DNA of 34,905 nucleotides from Gymnopus androsaceus JB14 (taxonomy: Eukaryota > Basidiomycota > Agaricomycetes > Agaricales > Omphalotaceae): contig ML769911.1 in assembly GCA_009733575.1 (NCBI GenBank), forward strand, positions 1 to 34,905. The letters run 5' to 3'. The position numbers and the translations under genes were made by a program. The notes below the pieces were generated by a model. It had not been told where the DNA came from. It saw only the letters and a program-made list of their open reading frames with translations, and made no database searches. Shown piece by piece: positions 1-10,111 of the stretch; position 1 is the stretch's first letter, and every line of letters begins with the position of its first letter.

Positions 1-294
1 GAGAAAATACCTTTTTAGGGCTTGTTCCTGCGTTATGACACATTCCGGTTGTATTCCGCTCCTTCTTGATGGGATCGAGTTCTACCCATCGACTGTGTAC
101 TCCGAGAAAGCTGTCGAGACACTGACACGATAAATTGCGGCGTGAAAGATACTGCGTTGCAGGCAGCACGTCTCGAGTCTCCGATCGATGTCTGGCCATA
201 CATTTATCAGCGGCGATTCATTAGCATCCTAAGCTATAGTGCGTATCTACATGGAGAAACCTTCTATCGAAAACAACGTCGTAACCTTATAAAA
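1..294. other. 3' flank of desaturase, no gene seen
   Basis: This stretch lies downstream of the minus-strand desaturase stop codon. I see no exon with family similarity and no repeat. A short open frame on the plus strand has no ATG (it starts GTG) and no recognisable product. Confidence 0.5.
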
Positions 295-2087
295 TCAATG
301 AGAGCTAGGAGGAGTTCCAAGCATTCTTAGCAGCCCGATATGCCCTCCTATCGCACTCCACAGGCTATCCTTCTAAAAAGCAGAACGAGTTTCAGTAACA
401 AGTCATGTAAATCGATCAAAAAAAGCATACAATCTCATATTTGACTCCAAATTCTTTTGCAGTCTGACGTACAATCCGTGCAACTCCAGGAAGATGCTCT
501 TGGGCAATCGCAGGAAAAAGATGATGGACCACCTAGTCAGTACATATTTTAGTATCAATATATGAAACGACACTTGCGATGTACCTGATAGTTCAGAGAG
601 CCAGAAAGAAATGAGGTTAGAGGCTGATCATGACTATAGTCCTGCGCGGTCTCTACTTGAAGGCGTGCCCAATCAACTTCAATGTTCCCAGTCGTAGGAT
701 TCACTCGAGGAAATACTGCAGTATCGACTACATGTGTGGCCTGGAAAATTACTGCGAGAACTATAGAGAAGAAGAAACTGCAGAAAAGTTAAGATAATCA
801 AAGAAAAACAGGTGGACGTTGAGATCGTACTCTGCCAGAAGAAATGCGGATATAACTCGCAGGATGGGAGCTCCCCAAAAGACTGGCAGAGCAATACGGG
901 TCAAGAAGAAGAACAGCTATTATAACATTGAATTCGACTCGGAAATGTCGCGGAGAACAAAAACGGACCTTGCCGCCCCAGAAAATCACCTTCTGAAAGG
1001 GAGTGAAAGGATTCACTTTGAAGGGACCTCGACGCTATGAGTCGATGTCAGTCCAAGAGCAAAAGATCTCTCAAAAAGCTCACTCGTTGGAAGTAATGGA
1101 TCAAATCCTCGATGCGAACAGCAGAACCAAGCAGAACATATAGAAACGGCGAATAGATTGACTGAAGCCGGTAGAAGGGGAAATATTTTTGTGATTCCTT
1201 GATTCGTCGAAATTCGACCTCAGACGTTTCGATATCAGCATCAAAGCCATCAACGTTTGGGTAGATATGGTGGCTCATAACGTGCTGGTAAGTCCTACCC
1301 ACAAAGGGGAAAATCAGCCTCGAGCAACAAGCAAAAGAGAATTACACACCATAATGTACCAGAGCATCCATTGAAAAAGTCATGTCCAATAACGAGGAGC
1401 TTCCATAGTGCTGGATTATGGCCAATAGCACCATGAGATCCGTCGTGTACTGCAGAAACGCAATACTGAGCCAGCAAGGCTCCGTGAACAATTGAAAGAA
1501 GGTAGAACATCCACAACGAATTGGATGGTAATGACCACTGTAACCAATACAGAGACCATATACAGACAACAGTAAAGAAGTACCGAACGTATGAAGCTAG
1601 AGAGTGTTTTCGATCAATCCTCAAAGACCCAAAGTGATCATCGACACGTTTCTTCAGTGTCGAGTAAAAGTCATCTGAAGGCAGAAATGATGGCATATCC
1701 TGTCCAGACAGAACGCCGATTTTGTATTTCTGCAAAATTTGATGCTGTCTGTGCCCGTGATAGCACTCGAAAATTTTTGTTACCTGGAAGCCAATGTTCA
1801 AACAATTAAACGAGGAATACATATCCAAAAAACTCACATCTTTTCCCGCTGCAAATAAGATGAAATCCTGTCCACCGGGATGTTGAGGTATGAACGCGGT
1901 TAAGTCATATATCTTCCAAAAACGCGTCAATTATCAACGGGGTTGGAACAGTATTCAATCCTACCACTCCGTCAACAGATACCCAAGCTCTCTTGCTTGT
2001 ACACGCCTCCTTCAATTTATCCAGAGGAACCAGGTTTGTCGCGTGATTCGAGGTCGGTGGTTCAGTGCAGGAGTTAAGAGTGGCCAT
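295..2087 (-). CDS. Cytochrome b5-fused front-end fatty-acid desaturase
   Basis: Membrane-bound di-iron acyl desaturase with an N-terminal cytochrome b5 domain, expected in the ER membrane, inserting a double bond between an existing one and the carboxyl end. Proposed exons: 2087-1965, 1912-1350, 1294-1084, 1034-969, 916-831, 777-585, 532-431, 372-295; they sum to 1422 nt, giving 473 aa. The b5 haem motif HPGG follows IYDLTAFIPQ. Histidine boxes are HDGSH, QHVMSHH and QVVHH (the Q from one exon, VVHHLFP from the next). Before box 3 lies ETAQDY, as in Delta5/Delta6-type enzymes, and FWGGK precedes the second membrane pair. The Q in place of H in box 3 is the front-end hallmark. The start is the ATG at 2087; upstream in frame there is only TTG. 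No break was found. Regiospecificity (Delta5-like versus sphingolipid Delta8) cannot be fixed from sequence; the wording around boxes 1-2 looks more Delta5-like. Confidence 0.93.
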
Positions 2088-2937
2088 GCCGCGTAGCAAG
2101 TTGACCTGACTAGTAGTAGAGTGGGTCAATAATTGGCGTCTTAGGTCGGTGGTTGTAGCAGAGCACTCGAGTTGAGGCCGTGCAATTTAAGGGAAATGCG
2201 AAGAATGGATCGACATTGCCTCTGGTCGCAAGGCCTTGATCGGCCTATTAAAATGAAGGTCGTTGAATGCAACCCACAGCCGGAACAGGCCGTGATGAAG
2301 CCTTGAATTGATGAACATCGAATGAACTCGTGGCAAATTACTATATTTAGTTCTGGTTCTAGCTCTTTCATCCTTTGCCTTTGCTTTGACCTCTAGCTCT
2401 TGCAAGTTTAAGAGATCCAAATTAACGCTTGCATACCGCGGATTTTACTAGGTTTTCACCGAGAAATGCAATATAGGAAGCGGTGCAACACTGGTTATGC
2501 CCCTTCGACATACCTCAATGTAGGTCCTCTATCGGATAACATATGCTTATGTAGCCCGTCCTCAGCTCATTCTCGGACCTCGGGAATCTGTATCAATAGA
2601 GATGATTCGGTATCAAGAGATCGGAGACTACCTGTCAGACTTCAAGCTTCAAGGCCTCGATACGCATTTGCTCGCTCAGAACCTCTCAGGGCTCGCTCAA
2701 CTTGTGAACGTATAGTGAATACCTTGGCATGATATACATAGCACTATGGGTGCAAAATGATGCTTCCGGCAGGACGGTAACGGAAGCGAGCTCCTATCCT
2801 ATTAGTCTCATATATATGAAAGCCATTAAGATACTTATTTCGTCTGCTCGACGTTTCCCATTCTTTGGTCCCGTCTTTTGTCCCTCCTTTTTTCTCCCGG
2901 CGGCTGGTCCTCGTTCTTGCCTCTTTATTTGTTCGAC
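2088..2937. other. Intergenic stretch, no gene recognised
   Basis: About 850 bp between the 5' end of the desaturase and 7TM-1. Open frames here are short, most lack ATG, and none resembles a family. It must hold the promoters of the two divergent genes. Pyrimidine-rich sequence (2840-2935) lies directly upstream of the 7TM-1 ATG, as is usual in fungal promoters. Confidence 0.5.
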
Positions 2938-4294
2938 ATGGCTACTACTACCACCAAAGGGGCTGTTATTGCATTCAATGTCATCGAAACTATCGGATTT
3001 GTTAGTGCTTTTGCTATAATTGTGACTGCATCTCTGTCTTCCTCTATCCGACGTTTGCCCACCTGGTATCTGGTCCTATGCAGCGGTGCTGTGTATTCTT
3101 TTTCTAAGTTGCTTCTGGCTATGGCACATGCACAGTTGGGGCCTGAGCCTCCGTTTACGCTCTGTCTCGTCCAAGGCGTACTAATTTATTCCGCTCCAAT
3201 TGGGTCAGTTGCAGTTTGTTATCTCAGCTGTCCAGTATCTAACAGATGGATTACTCTAGTTTGATGGCTTCAGCTTGCGCGTTCGCGCTTCAGGTATGTC
3301 ATACAATAGTGTGATTGATCCCATCGAAGCTAAAAGGATCTTGACCAGTTCCATCTGACAGTCCTGTTCTACATCAAGCAATATTCCGGGATAATCACTC
3401 GCGAAAGCAAATGGGTAATAAATCTGCGCGCTAGTCGTGGAAAATGCAACTCAGAATCATTTAGATCACGCTCTCACCCGTCATACTATACGTTGCAGTT
3501 ACGGTGGCGTTGTTTATAGTGAGTAAGCCAGATGCATTCTAGCTCATGCACTGACTTTTGGACTATAGACGGGCGCTGTTCAGCCACAGATAGTTCAGCG
3601 TAGCCCAGAGCAGGTTTACTGCCATTTTACAAACAATATCGGGTAAGTCAAGCTGTGCCTTCGTGCATTAAAAAAGTACACTTAAATTACTTTCAGGGTT
3701 TACGCTGTAAGTGTATTCAGCGTGTTGTTTGCTATAGGTGCTGTCGCTTTCGAATGTACGTCTGCTCTTCACACCTTTCTCCGTCTAATGATAAAGATGT
3801 CCTGTTGCAGACAAATCGGGCAAGCTTTTGTATCGACACTGGAAGCAGAAGTCTGATCTTTCCCGACGGTCAAATGGTGCTGTCTCCATTGGTGTCATGG
3901 TTCGCCTCGCAACTTTCAGTCTGGTCTCAATACTCTCCGTAGCGTGAGTAACTTGTTTTTTCTGCTTTTGCTGATTACTGAATGCAGTTTTGTAGCACTT
4001 GCACTCTCTACATGCTTCCTAACATTAGTAACTTTGATGATATTGTTCTATACAACTCAGTTTGTGAGATATGCTGGAGAAGTCACTCGCGAGATAGTCT
4101 GATTATATTTTACAGTGCCTAATGTCGCCATTATTCTTCTGGGCCTCAATAAGGTTAGGATTCAGCTGATTCTTTGTTGTGTGATACTCATTCGCAATCT
4201 ACAGTCGGTCATTCGAGTGTGGATGTTTTGGAAAAAGGATGCCAATCCTGTTCAGAATGACGAAGCGCCGAAAATGGAGCGTAGTGAAGTTTAG
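2938..4294 (+). CDS. 7TM-1: seven-transmembrane receptor-like protein
   Basis: Putative plasma-membrane GPCR-like protein, 293 aa from ten exons: 2938-3203, 3260-3293, 3349-3414, 3465-3518, 3569-3642, 3697-3755, 3811-3943, 3996-4063, 4116-4153, 4205-4294 (sum 882 nt). Seven hydrophobic segments can be read: VIAFNVIETIGF.., WYLVLCSGAVYSFS.., the exon 1-3 junction, exon 4, exon 6, the end of exon 7 into exon 8, and exons 9-10. A Cys at the top of TM3 (FTLCLVQG) and a Cys in the second outer loop (VYCHFTN) match the usual GPCR disulfide pair. The cytoplasmic tail is short and charged (MFWKKDANPV...). I recognise no named fungal receptor class, so ligand and G-protein coupling are unknown. The phase of exons 8-10 was fixed by comparison with the paralogues at 6492 and 10112. 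Confidence 0.82.
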
Positions 4295-5258
4295 GCTAGG
4301 AGGGTCTAAGGCGAAGTTCTGTTGCGGTCGTGCTCGTACGAATTATAAAGAATCCCTGAGCGCCGTGCGCGTTCGTCGGCTTGCTGGTCAATTTGCACGA
4401 CTTGCATTCCAGCATGTTGTGTATGAATCTCTGCGCTCTTCCTTCCCAAGTTGCCGCATCAATGATTATTCACATTCCCAAGTCTTACAATATATCATTC
4501 GCAGGGCTCTGCAGATTCACCGTTTTCACCGAAGCGTAACCTGCATGCGGTACAGACCAGTGTCTGGAAAGATGCAAACTGAGCACAAAATATCAGAAAG
4601 TTCATCTATCAAGAGATTGCAACAATGAACAATCCGGGTACAGACCTCACTCAGTGATCCATTATCCCCGCGTCACCGTAACAATTGATTCAAGGTTTGT
4701 TCGTTGTTGAACGGGAGAGATACGATGAGGGAGCGTGCAACTAGAACGTAATTTCGGACTTCCTACAAGGAGTAGTAGGACTGCCAAGGGAGGGAGGTAA
4801 GTTGTGACTGATCTTCGTCGGACGAATCGTAGTACTAGGCAGCTCCAGGGAAGTTATTTGGACGTCATGATCAGTCGCTTTAGTTGATAGTTTCCTTGCA
4901 GTAACGAAAAAACGTTGGAAATCGTACTAAACATCCTGATCTTAAATATCTGTTAGTCCCTGCTCGTCTTTTAATGGCGGTAATCTCACATTGGCCGTAT
5001 CAGCGCATTATTTGATCCAAAAATGAATCCTCCCTTGTGAAAGGCTGTCACTAACTTGAGACAGAGGTATGGTAGACTATCCAACTATCGATATCCAGTA
5101 ATCATGTCGGTTACCGACGTGATTACTTGATATCGATACATGGAGAGTGTACAGTTATTATTTAACTATGGACAGAAACAATACATTAGTGTTTACACCT
5201 CTTGCATTTGATAGGCCGTCGCAAGAATCAAGCGGACGAGCTGATGCTTGGGGATGTT
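4295..5258. other. Convergent intergenic region between 7TM-1 and WBP2-1
   Basis: Nearly 1 kb of 3' flanks of two convergent genes. A long open frame continues past the 7TM-1 stop in another phase but looks non-coding. It contains the palindrome at 5087-5137. Nothing else was recognised. Confidence 0.5.
5087..5137. repeat. 51-bp near-perfect palindrome
   Basis: Arms ATCGATATC(C/A)AGTAATCA on each side of a centre TGTCGGT-T-ACCGACG, so almost the whole 51 bp pairs as a hairpin with 25-bp arms. It lies in the convergent intergenic space. Function is unknown; it could be a tiny hairpin element or a transcription end signal. Confidence 0.85.
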
Positions 5259-5943
5259 CTACGAGGCGTAGTCCGGCGGGTTGTCTACAGGAACATCACC
5301 GAACAAAGTTACAGTGCTCGAATCGGGAGGTGATGTATATGTCGCTAAATCAAAAAGCGAAAAAAATTGTCAGCTTGCTCATCGCGTAGATCGATGTAGC
5401 TGAAAAACATACGCAAGCCCTCGTCTTCCTGAGCCGCTTGTCTCTTCATGTAGATTGCCCGCTCTCTTGTCTTTTCTAACAGCGCTACAAACTGGAACAT
5501 GGCTTGATTCTTGAACCGCAGCTCAACGCTGGTGCCATCGGTCAAACCACCTCCAGATGAAGGCTTGATCTCAAAGGCAAGATAATTTGCGCCGAAAGTA
5601 GGCTGCTCAAAGCGAGTGGAAAGGATAGATGGCAAAGGGACCGTTAATGAGTCGAATGACGAATCTGGGGAAGAAGTGAATAGAAACTGGAGATAGTTAT
5701 TAGTCTCGAGTGACGATAGATAGAGGTATCCGAGCATACACGACGATCAGTTATCCATATCCTTCCCATTGCTTTCAGTTTCTGAGAGCCTCCAGATCCA
5801 CCCGCTGAGTTGTTCCCCTCTGGCGGAACATCGGGTATGAGTAGATTGACCTCTGCACCAGAATCAACGGTGGATATTATGCTTTCATTGGGCAAAGGAA
5901 TAGGTTCCCTTGTAGCGTTCAGCATCGCACAGTTCAGCGCCAT
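5259..5943 (-). CDS. WBP2-1: GRAM-domain, WW-binding-protein-2-like protein
   Basis: 187-aa protein from three exons: 5943-5740, 5686-5413, 5344-5259 (sum 564 nt). The whole length corresponds to a PH-like GRAM domain of the WBP2 family: start MALNCAMLN, then IWITDRR at the exon 1/2 junction, SILSTRFEQPTFGANYL, GGGLTDGT, and EKTRERAIYMKR near the end. GRAM domains bind phosphoinositides at membranes; WBP2 relatives act as adaptors and coactivators through PPxY motifs, but no PPxY is seen in this short tail (DNPPDYAS). The last intron (GTATGT..TTTAG) restores GLPTYTSPP. The gene is divergent from 7TM-2. This is the intact one of two copies; compare the frameshifted copy at 8960. Confidence 0.9.
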
Positions 5944-6491
5944 TATTGGAGTCGGTGATAAGAAGGTCAACACAGCCCAACCGAGGTAAGTCTATTTTAG
6001 CGCTAAATCAACGTGGCGACGTTACCGCGTTATCGATAGAACTTACTGTCGGTACCGGTAACTCAGCTGCTACCTTGTTCTTCTCTAAGTCCTCTATACT
6101 TATATGCACTCAGGTCAACAGAAGACCACGGAATGTTCAAGCGGTGCGTATTATACAAAATTGCTGTTCTATCCGTCCGCGGGCAACAGGATCTCTATGA
6201 TCTACGAAGACTGGGAGCATTAGCGTATCATCTCACTCTTCTGTATCAAGGGATCGATGTTGTTTACCTAAATCATTCATATAAGCAAGGTTGCTGTACA
6301 TAATTGCTTTAGGGGGATACGGAATGTTGACCTTGAGATCTGATACGGTGATGCCCTTCAATGTGTGGGCGATGTTGTACTATTATATAGTTTACTGTTC
6401 TTCCTCGTGTCTCTTCGTCTCAGTTCCTTTCTCCGTTTTCTTTTCTTCCTCTGACGACAGGTCGTCGTCTCCTTCTTTGGATCTGCTCACC
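5944..6491. promoter_or_regulatory. Shared divergent promoter region WBP2-1 / 7TM-2
   Basis: 548 bp between two divergent start codons. The corresponding 9636-10111 region is recognisably similar, including the block GATCTGATACGG(T/C)GATGCCC at about 6339 and 9961 and a TTGTACTA(T/C)TATA(T) stretch at about 6375 and 9996. Conservation of both blocks in the two copies is what suggests control elements; recent duplication alone would also explain it. Confidence 0.45.
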
Positions 6492-7848
6492 ATGGTCGAT
6501 AACGGGTTACTCGTCGCCTTTAATGTCATCGAAGCAGTTGGATTGGTTGGCGCTCTGGTTATAATGATCACTGCAATTGTATCTCCCTCTATCCAACGGC
6601 TACCCACCTGGTATCTGGTTTTATGCAGCGGCGCTGTCTATTCGTTTTCCATGCTGCTTTTGGCTATTGCTCGACGCCAAACTGGGCCTGAGCCTGCTTT
6701 TGCGCTCTGTCTCATCCAAGGTGCACTAATTTATGCTAGTCCAATTTGGTAAGTCTCTCTTCCTGGATGTACCGTACTGAAGGACTGATCGATTTAGGCT
6801 AATGGCTTCAGCTTGTGCATTCGCCCTCCAGGTTTGATTATAACTTCGATATACGTTTATCGGCTCTCAATACGTCCACAACCAGTTCCATCTAACAGTC
6901 CTCTACTATGTCAAACAGTACACCGGGATAATCAGCCACAGGAACAAATGGGTAACTTTACATTGTGACAGTCGATTCGAAAATTTTGATAAAATGAGCC
7001 ATGTAGCTTCCTTTGTCAACAATCATTTTATTCATTCAAGTGACGATCGTATTGCTCGCAGTAAGTAAGCCTGCTGCAGACGAAGAGTTCCATGGTTCTG
7101 ATAGTGTCATTTTCATAGATCGGCCTTCTTAATCCTCAGATTGTTCAACGTGAACAGTTCTACTGTCATTTCACAAATGATGTAGGGTATGGAACGTGTT
7201 TCGGTCGGATTTCTAGCTAGCTATGTACTGATTCAATTCTATTCAAGGGTTTATGCTGTGAGCTTATTCAGCGTAGCATTTGCTACTATTGCTGTTACTT
7301 TCGAATGTACGTGTAGGTCCCACTCGTATCCCCATAAAAAATCGAGGGTCTCTTTTCATAGACAAGTCGGGAAAGCTTCTCTACCAGCACTGGAAAAACA
7401 AGGCTGAATACTACCACAAGTCAAATGGTACAGTCTCGTTTGGGGTCATGATTCGCCTGGCAGGTTTCAGTCTCCTTTCAATCCTTTCAGTGGCGTAAGC
7501 ACCCTGTTTCTTTCTATGGTGCTCATCATTAACATCGCGGGACAGTACTTGCGCTCTTTATATACTTCCCAGCTTGAAAAACTTTGATAATCTCATCGTG
7601 TACAACGCTCTTTGTGAGATCACCTCTTAGTCTTATTTTTGACATATAATCTGAATACTTGACAGTGTCTAACATCGACGTTCTTCTTCTGGGTCTCAAT
7701 ATGGTCAGGAATCATTTATGTTCTCTTTGCCGTAACTTATTTGCGATTTGCTTTGAAGTCCATTATTCGCGCTTGGATGTTTTGGAATAATGGCAAGTTT
7801 GGCTCTCCTCAAGTTCACGTCGAAGTGAAAGTCGAGCAAAGTGTCTAG
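6492..7848 (+). CDS. 7TM-2: seven-transmembrane receptor-like protein
   Basis: 288 aa from ten exons: 6492-6748, 6798-6831, 6886-6951, 7007-7060, 7119-7186, 7248-7306, 7362-7494, 7546-7613, 7666-7703, 7759-7848 (sum 867 nt). Same exon lengths and phases as 7TM-1, apart from three codons fewer in exon 1 and two fewer in exon 5. Conserved features: LPTWYLVLCSGAVYSFS in TM2, the Cys pair FALCLIQG and FYCHFTN, GKLLYQHWKNK in the third inner loop, and tail SIIRAWMFWNN ending VEVKVEQSV. No disabling change was seen. It pairs head to head with WBP2-1. The alternative reading of exon 9 running on without an intron (FFFWVSIWSG...) is hydrophobic but out of phase with exon 8 and is rejected. Confidence 0.85.
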
Positions 7849-8214
7849 GACAGAGCTGGGCCTGAGCAGCACTTGTAGTAGTAAACTTTCTTACCTTCCT
7901 TTCTTGCGTGGGACTTTGTATGATCTTATCGAAGTCGATGTATCAGTTACTGTAGTCATGTATTTAGTTTACTTTGGGGAAGTTTTGCCACCCGTAGACC
8001 AGGTCTGTCTATATTGTTGAGTGTTGTTCGCCTGTACAGTAAACTACTTCACCAGCGATCGGGACTCCAATTGGAGAGTGGCGGGGGCGCTTACAGTCTT
8101 GCTTATGATTCAGTTCATGAAATGGAAAATCAGCTAGTGATCACATAAACATCCAAAAAGCAATGATTTGAACAAGATTATTTATATATGATACATACTC
8201 GGGTCCCTCTCCTT
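7849..8214. other. 3' flank of 7TM-2, duplicated at 11474-11873
   Basis: No gene seen. The stretch is similar to the 3' flank of 7TM-3 (for example the shared block AGACCAGGTCTGTCTAT), which shows that the duplicated unit runs past the coding region into the BtaA 3' end. Confidence 0.6.
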
Positions 8215-8945
8215 CCTATAATCATACTCGGTAGGCTTTGTAGCCTTCCAGAACGAAGTATACCTACAGCAAAGGGTAAATATCAATACAAGCTCACATA
8301 TTAACGCAATCAAGACAATGTCGGATCCCTGCTTGCGAACATCTACTGCCTCGACGTGGAAGCCAGTCTCGACAAATCGGTCATTATACCATGGACGGGA
8401 AGCAGAACGCCAGAAAACAAGGCCGCTTGGAGCAATCGTCTTTGGCTTCGCTTGAAACGGAGTTATACCAATCCAGATATTTTCTATACCAAACGTACCT
8501 ACAGCGCGGACGATTCTTGATTTGCGACGACTGCTTAATAGAGCTCTAGCGGCTAGACAGAGCTCGCCCTGACGGGCGAGCCCTGTCGAGGCCTCTCCAT
8601 GGGAACCTAATGTTGTTGGAAGAGGAATAACCGAGCAGACATATCATGGACATATAGGATAGATGTACATACGACAGGGTTTCGCTACCATATGCTTACG
8701 CACCAAGGCGAACATACGAGGATTTAAAAATAAATAAATAAAAACCAATCCAGATGATTCATGACCAGCGCACGGGCTAGCGATGAGGAAGTTAAACCCC
8801 GCAGAACGCTGGGAATAAATCTAGCAAGAGCAGGAACAGGGGACTACGCACTCACTTGATGATGGCGTATGGAATTGGAAATCATTTAGACGGGCAGAGT
8901 TGTTGGCTTTGAGTTTGTCGAAACCCTCACGCGTGAGATAACCCT
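8215..8945 (-). pseudogene. BtaA 3' fragment (truncated pseudogene)
   Basis: Minus-strand sequence matching the last exons of BtaA-1 (11874-12390): the MYASFWKAT.. end, the PWYN..ETGFHVEAV region, the MDHLDWYDP region and the GFDKLKANNS region. It lacks the 5' two thirds of the gene, has lost about 22 bp inside the equivalent of exon 8, and carries an inserted element at 8479-8743. Its upstream end joins directly to the 3' end of WBP2-2 at about 8945. The same junction occurs in the remnant at 28.28 kb, so the truncation predates duplication of the unit. Confidence 0.85.
8467..8755 (+). mobile_element. SINE-like/retroposed insertion with 12-bp target duplication
   Basis: A 265-bp insertion (8479-8743) sits inside the BtaA fragment, flanked by direct copies of ACCAATCCAGAT (8467-8478 and 8744-8755). 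It ends in an A-rich tail, TAAATAAATAAAA, next to the second copy. This is what target-primed retroposition leaves (LINE or SINE). It contains a strong hairpin with 14-bp arms and a 4-nt loop (8556-8587, GACAGAGCTCGCCC ... GGGCGAGCCCTGTC). The remnant at about 28080-28100 and the intact BtaA genes show the empty site. No coding capacity; a Pol III promoter was not clearly seen. Confidence 0.82.
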
Positions 8946-8959
8946 AAGCGGTCCTTCTC

Positions 8960-9635
8960 TTAAAAGTATGTTGGGTTGTCTACAGGAACATCACCAACCA
9001 AAGTTACAGTGCTCGATTCAGGAGGCGATGTATATGTTGCTGAAGCAAAAAAACGAAACAAATTGTCAGCTTGCTCATCGCGTAGATCGATGTAGCTGAA
9101 AAACACACGCAAACCCTCGTCTTCCTGAGCCGCTTGTCTCTTCATGTAGATTGCCCGCTCTTTTGTCTTTTCTAACAACGCTACAAACTGGAACATGGCT
9201 TGATTCTTGAACCGCAGCTCAGCTGGTGCCATCGGTCAAGCCACCTCCAGATGAAGGCTTGATCTCGAAAGCAAGGTAATTTGCGCCGAAAGTAGGGTGT
9301 TCAAAGCGAGTGGAAAGGATAGATGGCAAAGGGACCGTCAATGAGTAGAATGACGAATCTGGGGAAGAAGTGAATAGAAACTGCATAGTTATTAGTCTCG
9401 AATGACGATAGATAGAGGTATCCGAGCATACACGACGATCAGTTATCCAAATCCTTCCCATTGCTTTCAGTTTCTGAGAGCCTCCAGATCCACCCGCTGA
9501 GTTATTTCCCTCTGGCGGAACATCGGGTATGAGTAGATTGACCTCAGCGCCAGAATCAACGGTGGATATTATGCTTTCATTGGGCAAAGGAATAGGTTCC
9601 TTTGTAGCGTTCAGCATCGCACAGTTCAGCGCCAT
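8960..9635 (-). pseudogene. WBP2-2: GRAM/WBP2-like copy with 2-bp deletion
   Basis: Second copy of the WBP2-like gene with the same three-exon layout, start ATG at 9635 and stop TAA at 8960-8962. Exon 1 encodes MALNCAMLN..IWITDRR, exon 2 FLFTSSPDSSF..GGGLTDGTS, exon 3 PTYTSPPESS..DNPTYF. Compared with WBP2-1, two bases are missing at about 9219-9224: WBP2-1 reads GGC ACC AGC GTT GAG, this copy GGC ACC AGC TGA G. This makes an immediate stop and puts the EKTKERAIYMKR part out of frame. The rest of the sequence and the splice sites are well kept, so the lesion is recent. A sequencing error cannot be excluded from the window alone. Confidence 0.85.
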
Positions 9636-10111
9636 TATTGGAGTCGGTGATGGCGGTAAGAAGACTCGAAAGTCTACACAGCCCAAGCGAGATAAGCAAG
9701 CGTTTATTTTAGCGCTATATAAATATGGCCTCGTTCTTCTCCAGGTTCTCTACTCAGGACAACGGAAACCCACGCAATGTTGATGCGGTCTGCATTATGC
9801 AAAATTGCTGGTAACAGGATACCCATGAAGACTATTCATTGGCGTAGGTTGGCGTATCATCTCAGCACTCTTATGTATCATCATAAGATCCATGTTATTT
9901 ACTTAGGTCAGGTTGTTCTTGATTGCTCTAGGATGAGATGATACGGAATGTTGACCTTGGGATCTGATACGGCGATGCCCTCATTGCCTGAACGATGTTG
10001 TACTACTATATGGCTTCTGTTCTTCTTCGTCTCTTCGTCTCAGTCCCTTTCTTCGTTTTCTTGTCTTCCTCTAACTACAGTTTGTCGCCTCCTTCTTTGG
10101 ATCTGCTCACC
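9636..10111. promoter_or_regulatory. Divergent promoter region WBP2-2 / 7TM-3
   Basis: 476-bp spacer, paralogous to 5944-6491. It may still be active on either side, although both flanking genes carry frameshifts. Confidence 0.4.

Noticed and set aside
142..330. Plus-strand 62-residue frame as a gene
   Set aside because: It starts with GTG, overlaps the last exon of the desaturase on the other strand, and resembles nothing.
4239..4628. 129-residue plus-strand frame after 7TM-1
   Set aside because: It overlaps the last exon of 7TM-1 in another phase, and its composition (many R, S, Q) and lack of similarity suggest chance.
7680..7848. Continuous hydrophobic frame FFFWVSIWSGIIYVLFAVTY.. as TM7 of 7TM-2
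   Set aside because: It is out of phase with exon 8 in all copies. The corresponding frame in 7TM-3 has a stop, and 7TM-1 shows an intron at this place; splicing gives a consistent TM7 and tail in all three.
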